A DNA stretch of 64,000 nucleotides from an uncultured Planctomycetota bacterium. Lineage in GTDB: Bacteria; Planctomycetota; Phycisphaerae; UBA1845; UTPLA1. Made by a program: the position numbers and the translations under genes. The notes under the pieces were generated by a model. It made no database searches. It was not told the origin of the DNA and saw only the letters and a program-made list of their open reading frames with translations. Positions 1 through 9,047 of the stretch are shown here, piece by piece (the first letter of the stretch is position 1; each line of letters starts with the position of its first letter). The stretch is taken from positions 57,133-121,132 of the forward strand of contig CAADGE010000033.1 in NCBI GenBank assembly GCA_900696465.1, written 5' to 3'.

Positions 1-2
1 GG

Positions 3-902
3 GCGGCGGTGCATGACTTTTCCCACATGCGGCCCGACGACATCTTCAGCATCTTCGGAGACATCTTCGGCGATGTCTTCGGGGGTTCCGTGGGGCGCCG
101 TGCTGCGCGCGGAGTGGACCTCCAGACGGAGCTGTACATCTCGCTGGCCGACGTCGCCAAGGACACCGAGAAGCAGATCGAGTTCAACCGAAGCGACTTC
201 TGCGAACATTGCAGCGGCAAGGGCGCCGAGCCGGGCACGAAGGTCAGCACCTGCGAGACCTGTGGTGGCTACGGACAGGTCGAACGGACCAGCGGCATGG
301 GCTTCTTCTCCACGCGTGTGGTGACCAACTGCCCGGAGTGTCGAGGTCGTGGCACGATCTTCACGCGGGCCTGCAACGACTGCCGCGGCACCGGCCGCAC
401 CGAACGGCACCGGATCGTCACGGTGAAAGTGCCCGCCGGCATCCACGACGGCCAGGCGATCCGGCTGCGCGGCGAAGGCGAGCCCGGGGAGCTGGGTTCC
501 TCGCGCGGCGATTTACACTGCTACGTCCGGGTTGAACCGCATCCGTTTCTGCAGCGCCATGGAAACGACCTGGTCTGCGATGTGCCAATCAGTTTTACTC
601 AGGCGGCTCTCGGCGCAGTGCTGGAGGTGCCCACGCTGACCGGCAAGGTAGAGGTAACGATTCCTGCTGGTACGCAACATGGTGAACTGCTTCGGCTTCC
701 CAAGATGGGTTTGCCGGATATTCGCTCGCGCCGCGTGGGCGATCAGCACATTCGCATTCTAATTGAAGTGCCGCGTAAGCTCAGCAAGAAGCAGGAGGAA
801 CTGCTCCGGGAGTTTGCGAAAACGGAAGACCACCAGGTTCTCCCGCAGAGCCGGGGCTTTCTCGATCGACTCAGGGAGTTTCTCAGCCGGCCGGGCAGCT
901 AA
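3..902 (+). CDS. dnaJ: Chaperone DnaJ, C-terminal part (5' end outside window)
   Basis: Co-chaperone of DnaK that binds unfolded clients and stimulates the DnaK ATPase in the cytoplasm. The reading frame is open to the window edge, so the J domain is missing here. What is visible is the end of a Gly/Phe-rich linker (GDIFGDVFGG), then four CxxCxGxG zinc-finger repeats (CEHCSGKG, CETCGGYG, CPECRGRG, CNDCRGTG), then the two beta-barrel client-binding domains. The order and spacing of the repeats are those of full type I DnaJ rather than CbpA. It is followed at once by grpE, a common chaperone pairing. No internal stop or frameshift is seen. Confidence 0.96.
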   Translation, partial: AAVHDFSHMRPDDIFSIFGDIFGDVFGGSVGRRAARGVDLQTELYISLADVAKDTEKQIEFNRSDFCEHCSGKGAEPGTKVSTCETCGGYGQVERTSGMGFFSTRVVTNCPECRGRGTIFTRACNDCRGTGRTERHRIVTVKVPAGIHDGQAIRLRGEGEPGELGSSRGDLHCYVRVEPHPFLQRHGNDLVCDVPISFTQAALGAVLEVPTLTGKVEVTIPAGTQHGELLRLPKMGLPDIRSRRVGDQHIRILIEVPRKLSKKQEELLREFAKTEDHQVLPQSRGFLDRLREFLSRPGS

Positions 903-956
903 CCAGCCCGACCGCTGCCGCCCACAGTGGCGGACAGATACATCACGGCGAAAAAT

Positions 957-1583
957 ATGGTTCAAGACGAAGACAAAATTGCAACCCCGACGAACGAAGA
1001 AGTCGAGAAGTACGCGGCAGCATCAACCGACGACTCGCGCACGCCACCCGCAGATGCGGATTCGATTGAATCGCTGCAGCGCGAGCTGGCCGACTGCCGA
1101 GACAAACTGCTGCGTGCCCAGGCGGAGTGCGCCAACATCTCCAAGCGTCTCCACCAACAGCACGCCGAGTCGATGAAGCTGGCCTCGATGGGGCTGGCAA
1201 GGGATGTTCTCAACGTGGTGGACAGCTTCGGTCGTTCGCTGGAAGGTCTCAAGGCGGCTGGCGCGGACGCGTCCGTGCTCGAAGGCGTTCGCCTGATTGC
1301 AGAGCAGCTCGAAAAGGTGCTCCGGGATCATGGCGTTGAGCCGATTCATGCAACCGGTAAGCCCTTCGACCCCACGCAGCACGAAGCCCTGATGTCGGAT
1401 TTCGAGTCCCATGAACCACCGGGCACGGTGACCGCGGAGCTGGTTCGCGGCTATACGATGCACGGCCGCGTGCTTCGGCCTGCTCGGGTGACCGTGGCCG
1501 CGAAGAAGCCCGAATCGCCGGAGTCGTCCGCTCAAAGCGGCGACGACGGACAGGAAGCAAACGCAGACGGCAGGAGACGGTAA
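957..1583 (+). CDS. grpE: Nucleotide exchange factor GrpE
   Basis: Releases ADP from DnaK and completes the DnaK-DnaJ-GrpE cycle. The 208-residue product has an acidic, low-complexity N-terminus, a long coiled-coil helix (about residues 35-85) and the C-terminal beta-domain signature around GKPFDPTQHEAL and VVRP-like TMHGRVLRPARVTVA. I chose ATG 957; a GTG at 927 in the same frame would add ten residues that do not resemble the family, and neither start has a strong Shine-Dalgarno sequence. It lies 54 bases after dnaJ and one base before the zinc-ribbon gene, so the three are probably one transcript. Confidence 0.95.
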   Translation: MVQDEDKIATPTNEEVEKYAAASTDDSRTPPADADSIESLQRELADCRDKLLRAQAECANISKRLHQQHAESMKLASMGLARDVLNVVDSFGRSLEGLKAAGADASVLEGVRLIAEQLEKVLRDHGVEPIHATGKPFDPTQHEALMSDFESHEPPGTVTAELVRGYTMHGRVLRPARVTVAAKKPESPESSAQSGDDGQEANADGRRR

Positions 1584-1584
1584 C

Positions 1585-1935
1585 ATGCCCACGTACGAAT
1601 ACCAATGCAAAACCTGCGGGAAGACGACGGATGTCTACCAGTCGATTAAGGCCCGGCCGCTGACGAAGGCCGAATGCAGCACCTGCGGCGGAGTACGACC
1701 CGTGAGAAGGTTGATTGGGACCGGCGGCGCTGTTCTGTTCAAGGGCTCCGGGTTTTACCAGACGGATTACCGCAGCGAGAATTACAAGTCGAAGGCCAAG
1801 TCTGAAACCCAGCCCAAGGCCGCCGCCTCGGATACGAAGTCCGCCAACCCCACCCCTTCGGAAACTGCCGCCAAGTCCGCCACGACGTCCGCCAGCGATT
1901 CCGGAGACAAAAAGACCAGCACGAAGAAAGACTGA
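1585..1935 (+). CDS. FmdB-type zinc-ribbon protein
   Basis: Small protein of the FmdB/CxxC_CxxC_SSSS regulatory family. The N-terminus MPTYEYQCKTCGK is diagnostic and a second CxxC (CSTCGG) completes the zinc ribbon by residue 35. It continues through the conserved GSGFYQTDYRS stretch and ends in a disordered Ser/Thr/Lys/Pro-rich tail of about 50 residues. Homologues often sit beside grpE/dnaJ, as here; the molecular role is not established. The start is set by GGAG seven bases upstream (caggagacggtaac) and by the family N-terminus. Confidence 0.9.
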   Translation: MPTYEYQCKTCGKTTDVYQSIKARPLTKAECSTCGGVRPVRRLIGTGGAVLFKGSGFYQTDYRSENYKSKAKSETQPKAAASDTKSANPTPSETAAKSATTSASDSGDKKTSTKKD

Positions 1936-1978
1936 CGACGAAGTTGCCGTCGCTCTGGGACATCGTGGAAGATTACCG

Positions 1979-3505
1979 TTGAAATCATCGCATCGACGAA
2001 TCGTCCTGGGGTGGTTGCTGCTTATTGCAGTACTGCCGCAAGCGGCGAACGGCGACGCGCTCGACGATCTTCGTACCGGTGGTGAGTTGATCTGGGGCGC
2101 CGATCAGGAAGGCGGCGGTCCGTACGTTTATCCGGATCCTGCCGACCCTTCAAAGCTGCTGGGTTTTGAAGTCGAACTGGCCGATCTGCTTGCGGCCGAA
2201 TTGGGTGTTCGTGCGCGTTTCTTTCAGGCCGACTGGGTCACGCTGCCGGAGTTTCTCGAGAACAAGTCCATCCACGTCGTGCTCAATGGCTACGAGTGGA
2301 CACCCGGTCGCGCCGAGCGAATGACCGCCACCCGGCCGTATTACATTTACGAACTGCAACTGCTGGCCCGCCAGGACGAGACGCGTTTTTCGTCGATGGA
2401 GGACCTTTGCCATCCGCCGCAGGGCGTACGCTACAAAGTCAGTGTGCTGGGCGGCTCAGCGCCGGATAGTTATCTTCGCGAGCACTGCCAATCGTCCATC
2501 GAGCTATACGAGTACGATGGCAACGTCAATGCAATGCAGCAAGTTGTCAGCGGCCTGCACGATGCCACTTTGCAGGACCTGCCGATTGCCGTCTTCTATC
2601 GAAATCTGCCCCAGGGTCGCGGGCTTAAGTTTGTTGGTGAACCGGTCGGCCGCGGTTACTACGTCATGTACGTCCGCAAGGGCGAACTTCGGCTTGCCGA
2701 GGCGCTGGATGACGCCATCGAGCGTCTTCTCGCGGATGGCCGACTCAAAGAGCTGTACGAACGGTACGGTCTCTGGAACGCCACCCAGGAAGGTCTGGCT
2801 GAAGCAGCCGTGGAAGCAGCAACTTCGAGCTCTGCACGCGGATGGGAAGCGGTCGAGCGTTACGGACCGACACTGGTCAAGGCCGCCGCGCTGACCGTAC
2901 TGATTTCCGTCGCGGCGATGCCGCTGGCGATGGTGCTGGGCTTGTTCGTGGCGCTGGGCCGTGAGTACGGTCCATCCTTGGTCCGGCCATTCCTGACTGT
3001 ATACGTCGAGGTGCTGCGCGGCACGCCGGTCATGTTGCAGCTCTACGTACTGTACTTTCTCCTTCCCAAGATGCTGGGCGTGGGCCTGAGCCCGATCTTC
3101 GCGGCGATTGCCGGCCTGGCCATTAACTATTCTGCGTACGAAGCAGAGATCTATCGCGCGGGTCTCCAAGCCATCCCGCGGGGACAGATGGAAGCAGCGC
3201 TGGCCCTGGGCATGTCGCGCAATACAGCCCTGCGACGGGTGATCATTCCACAGGCCGTACGGATCGTCATCCCCCCGGTGACCAACGACTTCATCGCCCT
3301 GTTCAAGGATACGTCGATCTGCTCCGTGATTGCAGTTGTGGAGCTGACAAAGCAGTACAATATGCTGGCGAACAACACGACCGCAGTGCTGGAAGTGGCC
3401 TGCATGACGGCGCTGCTGTATCTGGCGATGAGCTATCCCCTTTCGGTGTTCTCGCGTCGAATGGAGCGGCGGTTGGCCGGCGAGGGGATGCCGGTCGCGG
3501 CCTAG
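1979..3505 (+). CDS. Amino-acid ABC transporter, fused binding protein and permease
   Basis: A single 508-residue polypeptide joins a periplasmic-type solute-binding domain (about residues 30-270, after a hydrophobic signal segment) to a HisM/GlnP-type permease (about 295-505). The permease carries the EAA loop (AGLQAIPRGQMEAALALGMS), which contacts the ATPase. It should import a polar amino acid such as glutamine or glutamate, although the substrate cannot be read from sequence. TTG 1979 is the likely start: GGAAG lies seven bases upstream and the signal segment begins just after it; the longer open frame upstream overlaps the zinc-ribbon gene. Fused GlnP-type proteins are familiar in Firmicutes; most Gram-negatives keep the parts separate. 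Confidence 0.85.
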   Translation: MKSSHRRIVLGWLLLIAVLPQAANGDALDDLRTGGELIWGADQEGGGPYVYPDPADPSKLLGFEVELADLLAAELGVRARFFQADWVTLPEFLENKSIHVVLNGYEWTPGRAERMTATRPYYIYELQLLARQDETRFSSMEDLCHPPQGVRYKVSVLGGSAPDSYLREHCQSSIELYEYDGNVNAMQQVVSGLHDATLQDLPIAVFYRNLPQGRGLKFVGEPVGRGYYVMYVRKGELRLAEALDDAIERLLADGRLKELYERYGLWNATQEGLAEAAVEAATSSSARGWEAVERYGPTLVKAAALTVLISVAAMPLAMVLGLFVALGREYGPSLVRPFLTVYVEVLRGTPVMLQLYVLYFLLPKMLGVGLSPIFAAIAGLAINYSAYEAEIYRAGLQAIPRGQMEAALALGMSRNTALRRVIIPQAVRIVIPPVTNDFIALFKDTSICSVIAVVELTKQYNMLANNTTAVLEVACMTALLYLAMSYPLSVFSRRMERRLAGEGMPVAA

Positions 3506-3514
3506 AGCGAAAGA

Positions 3515-4255
3515 ATGATAATAGTCGAGAATGTACACAAGAGCTTTGGCTCGTTATCAGTCCTGCGCGGGGCTTCACTGGAAGTAGAGCGCGGCGAGAC
3601 GGCCGTGATCATCGGTGCATCCGGCGGCGGCAAGAGCACGCTGCTTCGCTGCATTAATGCACTGGAGACGTTCGACGCCGGCAGCGTGCGTGTCAGCGAT
3701 CTTGCCATTTCGCCCGGTCACAATGGTGCATCGCACGAGCTCCACCAGCGACTTCGGCAGCGCGTCGGAATGGTCTTCCAGCAGTTCAATCTGTTCCCAC
3801 ATCTGTCTGTGCTTGAGAACGTTATGTGCGGGCCGCAATACGCGCTCGGTCGAGCGAAGGAGCAGGCCGCCGTCGAAGCACGGATGCTGCTGGATCGGGT
3901 TGGGCTTGCCGACAAGATCGATAAACGACCGGCGACGCTCTCCGGCGGACAGCAACAGCGCGTGGCAATCGCACGAGCGCTGGCCAATGAGCCCGAAGTC
4001 ATTCTCTTTGATGAACCGACCAGCGCGCTGGATCCGCGCATGACGACGGAGGTGTTGGCAGTGATGGCTGACCTGTCTACATCCGGGCAGACCATGCTGG
4101 TTGTCAGTCATGCGATGAGTTTCGTCCGCCGCTCGGCGCATCGCGTGCATGTCATGGCCGACGGTCAGGTCATTGAGTCCGGCTCGCCGGATCAGATCTT
4201 CAAGTCACCGCGTGACCCGCGTACCCGAGAACTGCTTGCCGAGGCCCGGACGTGA
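3515..4255 (+). CDS. glnQ: Amino-acid ABC transporter ATP-binding protein (GlnQ/HisP type)
   Basis: ATPase subunit that powers the fused binding-protein/permease encoded nine bases upstream. Seen in order: Walker A GASGGGKST near residue 36, Q-loop QQFNLFPH, signature LSGGQQQR, Walker B VILFDEPTSALDP and the switch histidine in VVSHAM. At 246 residues it has the normal length for polar amino-acid importers. Its TGA stop overlaps the GTG start of the next gene (GTGA), so translation is probably coupled to the membrane TPR protein. The gene symbol is by family only. Confidence 0.93.
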   Translation: MIIVENVHKSFGSLSVLRGASLEVERGETAVIIGASGGGKSTLLRCINALETFDAGSVRVSDLAISPGHNGASHELHQRLRQRVGMVFQQFNLFPHLSVLENVMCGPQYALGRAKEQAAVEARMLLDRVGLADKIDKRPATLSGGQQQRVAIARALANEPEVILFDEPTSALDPRMTTEVLAVMADLSTSGQTMLVVSHAMSFVRRSAHRVHVMADGQVIESGSPDQIFKSPRDPRTRELLAEART

Positions 4256-6288
4256 GGAAGCAGCGCCCCAGTCGCAGCGAACTCGGGCCGGCGTTCGCCG
4301 CTGCGCCCGCCACCGGCTGGTGGATCGGCTTGCTTGTCGTTGCGATCGTGTCATTTCTTGTTTTTCTTCCGGCGCTGGAATGCGGCTTCAACTACGACGA
4401 CGAAGAGATCATTCTCGCCAACGAGCACTTCCGCGGACTGGGCTGGTCGAACATCCGATGGATGTTTACCACGTTCCTCATGGGCCACTATCAACCGCTG
4501 ACCTGGCTCAGTCTTGCCTTCGATCATGCCGTCTGGGGGATGAATCCCCGTGGATATCACCTGACGAACGTTCTGCTGCATTCCGCGAACGCGGCGCTGG
4601 TGTTCGCCATCCTTTCCCGATTGCTCGTGCTCATCGGAGCGAGACTTTCGCCTCACACAATGACGGTTGCAGGGCCGCCTGCGTGGGCGATCAATTGGGC
4701 GGCACTGGTAGCAGCACTGCTCTTTGCAGTGCACCCCTTGCGAGTCGAGTCGGTGGCCTGGGTGACGGAGCGGCGAGATGTCCTGAGCAGCTTCTGGATG
4801 CTGGTCTCAGTGCTCTTGTACCTGCGGGCAAATGAAGCTGCCCTTTCCGATCTGCGCAGGCGATTTCTCGCGGCGGCATTCGTAGCGTTTATCCTCTCGT
4901 TGCTGAGTCGTGCGATGGCCGTGACCTTACCGGTCATCCTGCTGTTTCTCGATTGGTACCCGCTCGGCCGGCTCGGTGCGGCGGCCGGTGGCTGGTTTCG
5001 CGGGCCGGCGCGGCGTGTCTGGCTGGAGAAGCTGCCGTTTCTCGCGGCCTCCGTCTGTTTCGCATTGATCGCCCCCAGAGCGCAGGCGGCGACCGGCGCG
5101 TTAATCGCATGGGATTTGCACGGACCAGCCGCACGCGTCTTTCAGGCATGTTATGGCCTGGTTTTCTATCTGCACAAGACGGTGTTGCCGGTCTGCCTCG
5201 CGCCGTTCTATGAACTTCCGCTACCCACGAGCTGGCAACAGCCGAAGTATTACATCGCCGCCACGATCGTCGCCACGATAGCGATCATCGTACTCATGCT
5301 TCGCCGACGCATGCCGGGACTCTTTGTTGCCACTGGCTGCTATGTAATCCTGCTCGCACCGGTCCTCGGTTTTGTTCAGAGCGGGCAGCAGGAAGTAGCG
5401 GATAGATACAGCTATCTTCCTGCGATCTGCATCTCTCTGCTGGTGGCGGCCGTGATTGCGAACTGGCTTTCGCGGCCCGATCACCGCGCCGCGGGGATCG
5501 GCCTGGTCGGAGTTGGCTTGCTGTCCTGTACCATCTTCGCGGCCCTTACCTGGCGACAGTGCGGCTACTGGGTCGATGAACTAACGCTCTGGACACATGG
5601 CACGGCCTGCCAGCCGAATTCATATGCAGCGCAGTACAATCTCGGCTGCGCCTTGGCAAAAGTCGACCAGCCGAAGGCGGCGGTCGAGGCGTTTCAGCGA
5701 TCGCTTGCCATCAACTCGAACCACACCAAGACGCGCTTCAACCTCGGCAATGCATATCAGGAACTGGGTCGCATCGATGAGGCCTTCGATGCCTACGCAT
5801 GGACGATCAAGGACGATCCGACGAACGCGCTGGCCTGGTATGAACTCGGTCGCATCCACGTGCAACGCGGTCAGGACGAGAAGGCTTACGAGGCCTTTCG
5901 CGAAGCGACGAAACATCGCAAGGACTATCCCAAGGCGAATGTCAATCTCGGCGTGATGCTGGCTCGGCGCAAGGAGCACGAAGCTGCGATGGAACAATTC
6001 CGTTATGCGCTGGGGCTGGATCCCGAATTGCGGGATGCGTACTACAACATGGCGATTTCCCAGGAAGCGCTCGGGCTGAAGGATGACGCCATCGCCTCAT
6101 ATCGTAAGGCGATCGAAATTGACCCCAGGTTTCCCGATGCCCGTGTCAACCTGGCGAATATCCTGGCGCTGCGACGAAAATTCGACGAGGCCATACGCGA
6201 ATATGAAAAGGCGCTGGAGGTCGATCCAAGCCACGAACCGGCCCGGCTAAATCTGGATTCGCTGCGCCGCGAGCTGCAGCGTCGATAG
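4252..6288 (+). CDS. TMTC-like membrane protein with C-terminal TPR repeats
   Basis: A 678-residue protein with about ten to twelve predicted membrane helices (residues about 20-430) followed by six or more TPR repeats (about 455-678; for example NLGCALAKVDQPKAAVEAFQRSLAI). The first external loop carries the acidic NYDDEEII motif, and the HPLRVESVAWVTERRDVL block matches the TMTC/GT-C O-mannosyltransferase superfamily. A lipid-linked sugar transferase role is inferred from fold only. The GTG start overlaps the stop of the ABC ATPase by four bases. It converges on the minus-strand HAD gene with only 13 bases between stops. Confidence 0.8.
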   Translation: MRKQRPSRSELGPAFAAAPATGWWIGLLVVAIVSFLVFLPALECGFNYDDEEIILANEHFRGLGWSNIRWMFTTFLMGHYQPLTWLSLAFDHAVWGMNPRGYHLTNVLLHSANAALVFAILSRLLVLIGARLSPHTMTVAGPPAWAINWAALVAALLFAVHPLRVESVAWVTERRDVLSSFWMLVSVLLYLRANEAALSDLRRRFLAAAFVAFILSLLSRAMAVTLPVILLFLDWYPLGRLGAAAGGWFRGPARRVWLEKLPFLAASVCFALIAPRAQAATGALIAWDLHGPAARVFQACYGLVFYLHKTVLPVCLAPFYELPLPTSWQQPKYYIAATIVATIAIIVLMLRRRMPGLFVATGCYVILLAPVLGFVQSGQQEVADRYSYLPAICISLLVAAVIANWLSRPDHRAAGIGLVGVGLLSCTIFAALTWRQCGYWVDELTLWTHGTACQPNSYAAQYNLGCALAKVDQPKAAVEAFQRSLAINSNHTKTRFNLGNAYQELGRIDEAFDAYAWTIKDDPTNALAWYELGRIHVQRGQDEKAYEAFREATKHRKDYPKANVNLGVMLARRKEHEAAMEQFRYALGLDPELRDAYYNMAISQEALGLKDDAIASYRKAIEIDPRFPDARVNLANILALRRKFDEAIREYEKALEVDPSHEPARLNLDSLRRELQRR

Positions 6289-6301
6289 CTGAAGCACCGC
6301 G

Positions 6302-6994
6302 TCAGGTCGTCGGATGGGACTGCGTCCATCGCAGCAGGCCCAGCAGGTCTTCGAACTCGTGGTCCGGCTGGTGAGTGCCGATGTCGTGGATACGATGGGC
6401 ACGGTTAAGCCACCCGTTGCGGATGCCCGCGAGGATCGCTCCGCCGATATCGCTGTGCAGCGAATCGCCGACATGGATAATCCGGTCGCGCCGCCATCCG
6501 GTCTGACGCAGTGCCATCTCGAAGATCTGGCGGTCGGGCTTGTAGGAGCGCGCCTCCTCTGATGTCACAATGTGATCGACGCGAATGCAAGCCCGCTCCA
6601 GCGCCCGATCGATGTCGGCGCGATCGGCGTTCGACACGATGCAGATCGGGTAACGGATTTTCTTGAGGAACTCCGCAACTTCGGGCTGCATCGGAGGATG
6701 CTCCCAATAGTCCTTGAGCTGCCGGGCATACTTCTCTGCATCTACGCGCACTCCGAGTTCGCCCATGGTGTCGCGCAGGGTCTGCACCTCGACTTCGAAG
6801 AGCGTCTTGAAGCTTTCGCCGCTCGCGAAGTCCAGCGCATGGAAGAATCGCTCTCCCCAGGTAACGCTCAATTCGTAGGGCGAGATCGCGACGCCGTTCT
6901 CGCGGACGATACGTTCGCAGACTGACTCCACCGCAGCGCGATCGCCGGAGGTGAGTGTGCCGTAAAAATCGAGAAAAATGCCGTCGAGTTCCAT
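6302..6994 (-). CDS. HAD-superfamily hydrolase (subfamily IA)
   Basis: A 230-residue haloacid-dehalogenase-fold phosphatase. Motif I is FLDFYGTLTSGD (nucleophile in DFYGT, with Tyr in the place often held by Leu/Met and no second Asp at +2), motif II is SNA, motif III uses the Lys of SYKPD, and motif IV is HVGDSLHSDIGGA. A cap domain of about 90 residues lies between motifs I and II. The missing second Asp suggests weak or altered phosphatase activity; the substrate is unknown. AGGAGG four bases before ATG 6994 is an excellent ribosome-binding site. Confidence 0.85.
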   Translation of the reverse strand: MELDGIFLDFYGTLTSGDRAAVESVCERIVRENGVAISPYELSVTWGERFFHALDFASGESFKTLFEVEVQTLRDTMGELGVRVDAEKYARQLKDYWEHPPMQPEVAEFLKKIRYPICIVSNADRADIDRALERACIRVDHIVTSEEARSYKPDRQIFEMALRQTGWRRDRIIHVGDSLHSDIGGAILAGIRNGWLNRAHRIHDIGTHQPDHEFEDLLGLLRWTQSHPTT

Positions 6995-7057
6995 TCTGCC
7001 TCCTGGGGCGGAAGATGCTAACCGATCTGCTCGCGCCCGTCTCGGGGCACCGCTAAC

Positions 7058-8470
7058 CTACTTGCCGACACAGAACCGGGCAAAGATCCGACCCAGAAGG
7101 GCTTCGGTGTCTTCCTGACCGATCAGCTTGCCGAGCGCTGCGGCGGCTGTGTGCAGTTCCGTCGCCACCAGTTCTGCATCGGCCAATGAATCCGCCTGAC
7201 GGTCGGATATCCGAATCGCGCGCTCAATTGCCTCAATCGATTCAGCCAATGCGTCGCGATGCTCGGTCAAAAGGGCGATGGTGTCATCACGATGGTCGAT
7301 GTTGCGGTCGCTCAGAGCAGCCCGGATGGCCACAGTCAACGCCTCGCAGCCCTCACCCGTGGAAGCACTCACGAAGCAGGCCGCGCTCTCATCACCTCTT
7401 ACGCAACGACGGCGCATTTCCTCTCGATTCGCGACGGGCAGTAAATCGCACTTGCTGATGACCCGAATAACGGCGGCTTGAGAGCTTGTCGGCTCAGCTC
7501 CAAAATCCAGGTCGGCCGTAGGAACGCTTGAATTCTGCGAAATAGGATCAAGGACATGCAGGATCAGGTCCGCGGCTTCCATTTCCCGGCGCGCGGCGGC
7601 CTGCGCGGCGGCGTCCAGTTCGTCGGTCGGCGCATCGAGTCCGGCTGTATCAACGAGCAGACATTCGAGATCGCCCAGCGCCAGGGGTGCGGAAAGCACA
7701 TCCCGAGTAGTGCCTGCAATCGGAGTGCAGATGGCGCGATCCATGCCGGTCAGGCGATTGAAGAGACTCGACTTGCCGGCGTTCGGGCGGCCGGTGAGCA
7801 GCACGCGCGGCAGCTCATTCCATCGTTCTGCACGCAACCCCGCAGCCGTCGTATTCTCCAACTCGTTGCGAACGGTCAGTAGCCGATCGCGCAATTCTTC
7901 AGGGCGGATGAACTCGATGGGCTCGTCAGCGAAGTCGAGCGCGCCTTCGACAAGCGAGAGAAGATCAGCCAGCTCCCCGCGCGCCCGGCCGGCTGTTTCC
8001 GCCAGATGGCCGTGGAGGAGCCGCGCCGCGGCGCGAAGCTGAAGGTCGGATCTGGCCGCGATCATGCCGGCGATTCCGTGCACTTGCGAGAGGTCCATCG
8101 CCCCATTGAGGTACGCCCGAGCAGAGAACTCGCCCGGTTCGGCTCGGCGGGCACCGCTCGCCAGACAGGCCTCAACCACCATGCTGAGGACGATCGGTGA
8201 GCCGAGCAGGTGCAGTTCGACCAGGTGCTGACGCGTGTAGCTATGAGGCGATCGAAAAACACATGCACACGCAGGCAGGAGGTGGTCTTCCAGGCGAACG
8301 CGGCCTTCAAAGCGAGAATTCCACGATGCATCGCTAAGCAGCGTCCCATCTGCTGCGGTGAAGATTGTTTGTGCAATGTCGATCGCGGAAGGACCGGAGA
8401 GGCGAACAATCCCCCGAACCGCCGCACCGGGCGGAGAGCTGACGGCTACGATGGTGTCATCGAGATTCAT
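7058..8470 (-). CDS. mnmE: tRNA uridine-5-carboxymethylaminomethyl GTPase MnmE
   Basis: With MnmG, MnmE modifies the wobble uridine of several tRNAs. The 470-residue protein begins with DTIVAVSSPPG and a tetrahydrofolate-binding domain (about 1-120), followed by a helical domain interrupted by a G domain: G1 GRPNAGKSS, G2 loop GTTRD, G3 DTAGLD and a G4-like SKCDLL. It ends in FCVGK, the counterpart of the catalytic CIGK motif with the Cys kept. Length and start are normal. The thioesterase gene lies 34 bases upstream on the same strand, so co-transcription is likely. Confidence 0.96.
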   Translation of the reverse strand: MNLDDTIVAVSSPPGAAVRGIVRLSGPSAIDIAQTIFTAADGTLLSDASWNSRFEGRVRLEDHLLPACACVFRSPHSYTRQHLVELHLLGSPIVLSMVVEACLASGARRAEPGEFSARAYLNGAMDLSQVHGIAGMIAARSDLQLRAAARLLHGHLAETAGRARGELADLLSLVEGALDFADEPIEFIRPEELRDRLLTVRNELENTTAAGLRAERWNELPRVLLTGRPNAGKSSLFNRLTGMDRAICTPIAGTTRDVLSAPLALGDLECLLVDTAGLDAPTDELDAAAQAAARREMEAADLILHVLDPISQNSSVPTADLDFGAEPTSSQAAVIRVISKCDLLPVANREEMRRRCVRGDESAACFVSASTGEGCEALTVAIRAALSDRNIDHRDDTIALLTEHRDALAESIEAIERAIRISDRQADSLADAELVATELHTAAAALGKLIGQEDTEALLGRIFARFCVGK

Positions 8471-8504
8471 GGCGACACGGCGGCTCTCGCATTTCGCGCC
8501 GTGG

Positions 8505-8969
8505 TCAGGTCGTTGCAGTGAGGAACTCTTCTTCGGCGCGCTTCCAGCGGTTTCGGGTGCCGTTGGTCACATCTTCCACCTGCGGCAGGTTGTGCGGCAC
8601 TGCGCGCCCCTCTTCGTCAACGGTGCAGAAAAGAAAAGTGCCGGTCACTACTGGCTTTCGATCCTCCCGCGGCTGTACCTTACGAGCGTCCACCCGTACA
8701 CCGATGGTGGACTCGCCGACGTAATCCACCCGAGCGGCGAACTCGACGAGATCGCCCAATCGGGCGGGCGTACGCATCGAGAGCGAGCGAATCGACATGA
8801 AGACCAGCGGTCGCGGCGTGTCGAAGCAACTCTGGGCGGCAACATAGGCCATGTGAACGCACCATTCCACGCAGCGTCCGCCGTAGAGCGTTTGATGATG
8901 GTTGAGGTCCTCGCCTTTGACCAGATGCGTATTGGTCATTGTGCGATAGCGCGTCTTGCTGTCGGGCAT
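8505..8969 (-). CDS. Hotdog-fold acyl-CoA thioesterase
   Basis: A 154-residue protein of the acyl-CoA hydrolase (ACOT/YciA-like) hotdog family. Diagnostic features are NHHQTLYGGRCVEWCVHMAY, in which the GG-containing helix forms the CoA pocket, and RTPARLGDLVEFAARVDYVG. It hydrolyses acyl-CoA thioesters; chain-length preference is not predictable here. ATG 8969 is preferred because GAGGA lies six bases upstream; a GTG at 8981 would add four residues. It lies between rsmA and mnmE on the same strand. Confidence 0.85.
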   Translation of the reverse strand: MPDSKTRYRTMTNTHLVKGEDLNHHQTLYGGRCVEWCVHMAYVAAQSCFDTPRPLVFMSIRSLSMRTPARLGDLVEFAARVDYVGESTIGVRVDARKVQPREDRKPVVTGTFLFCTVDEEGRAVPHNLPQVEDVTNGTRNRWKRAEEEFLTATT

Positions 8970-9047
8970 GTCGATCCTCACGGTGCGAACCGGTGGTCAT
9001 TCATCGCTCACAGGTAACGCGAAGTATAGCAGTCGGACGGCCGTTCG

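Noticed and set aside
2504..3538. A 344-codon open frame opposite the ABC permease
   Set aside because: Antisense to a gene with an intact EAA loop and membrane helices; no signal or domain is seen in the antisense product.
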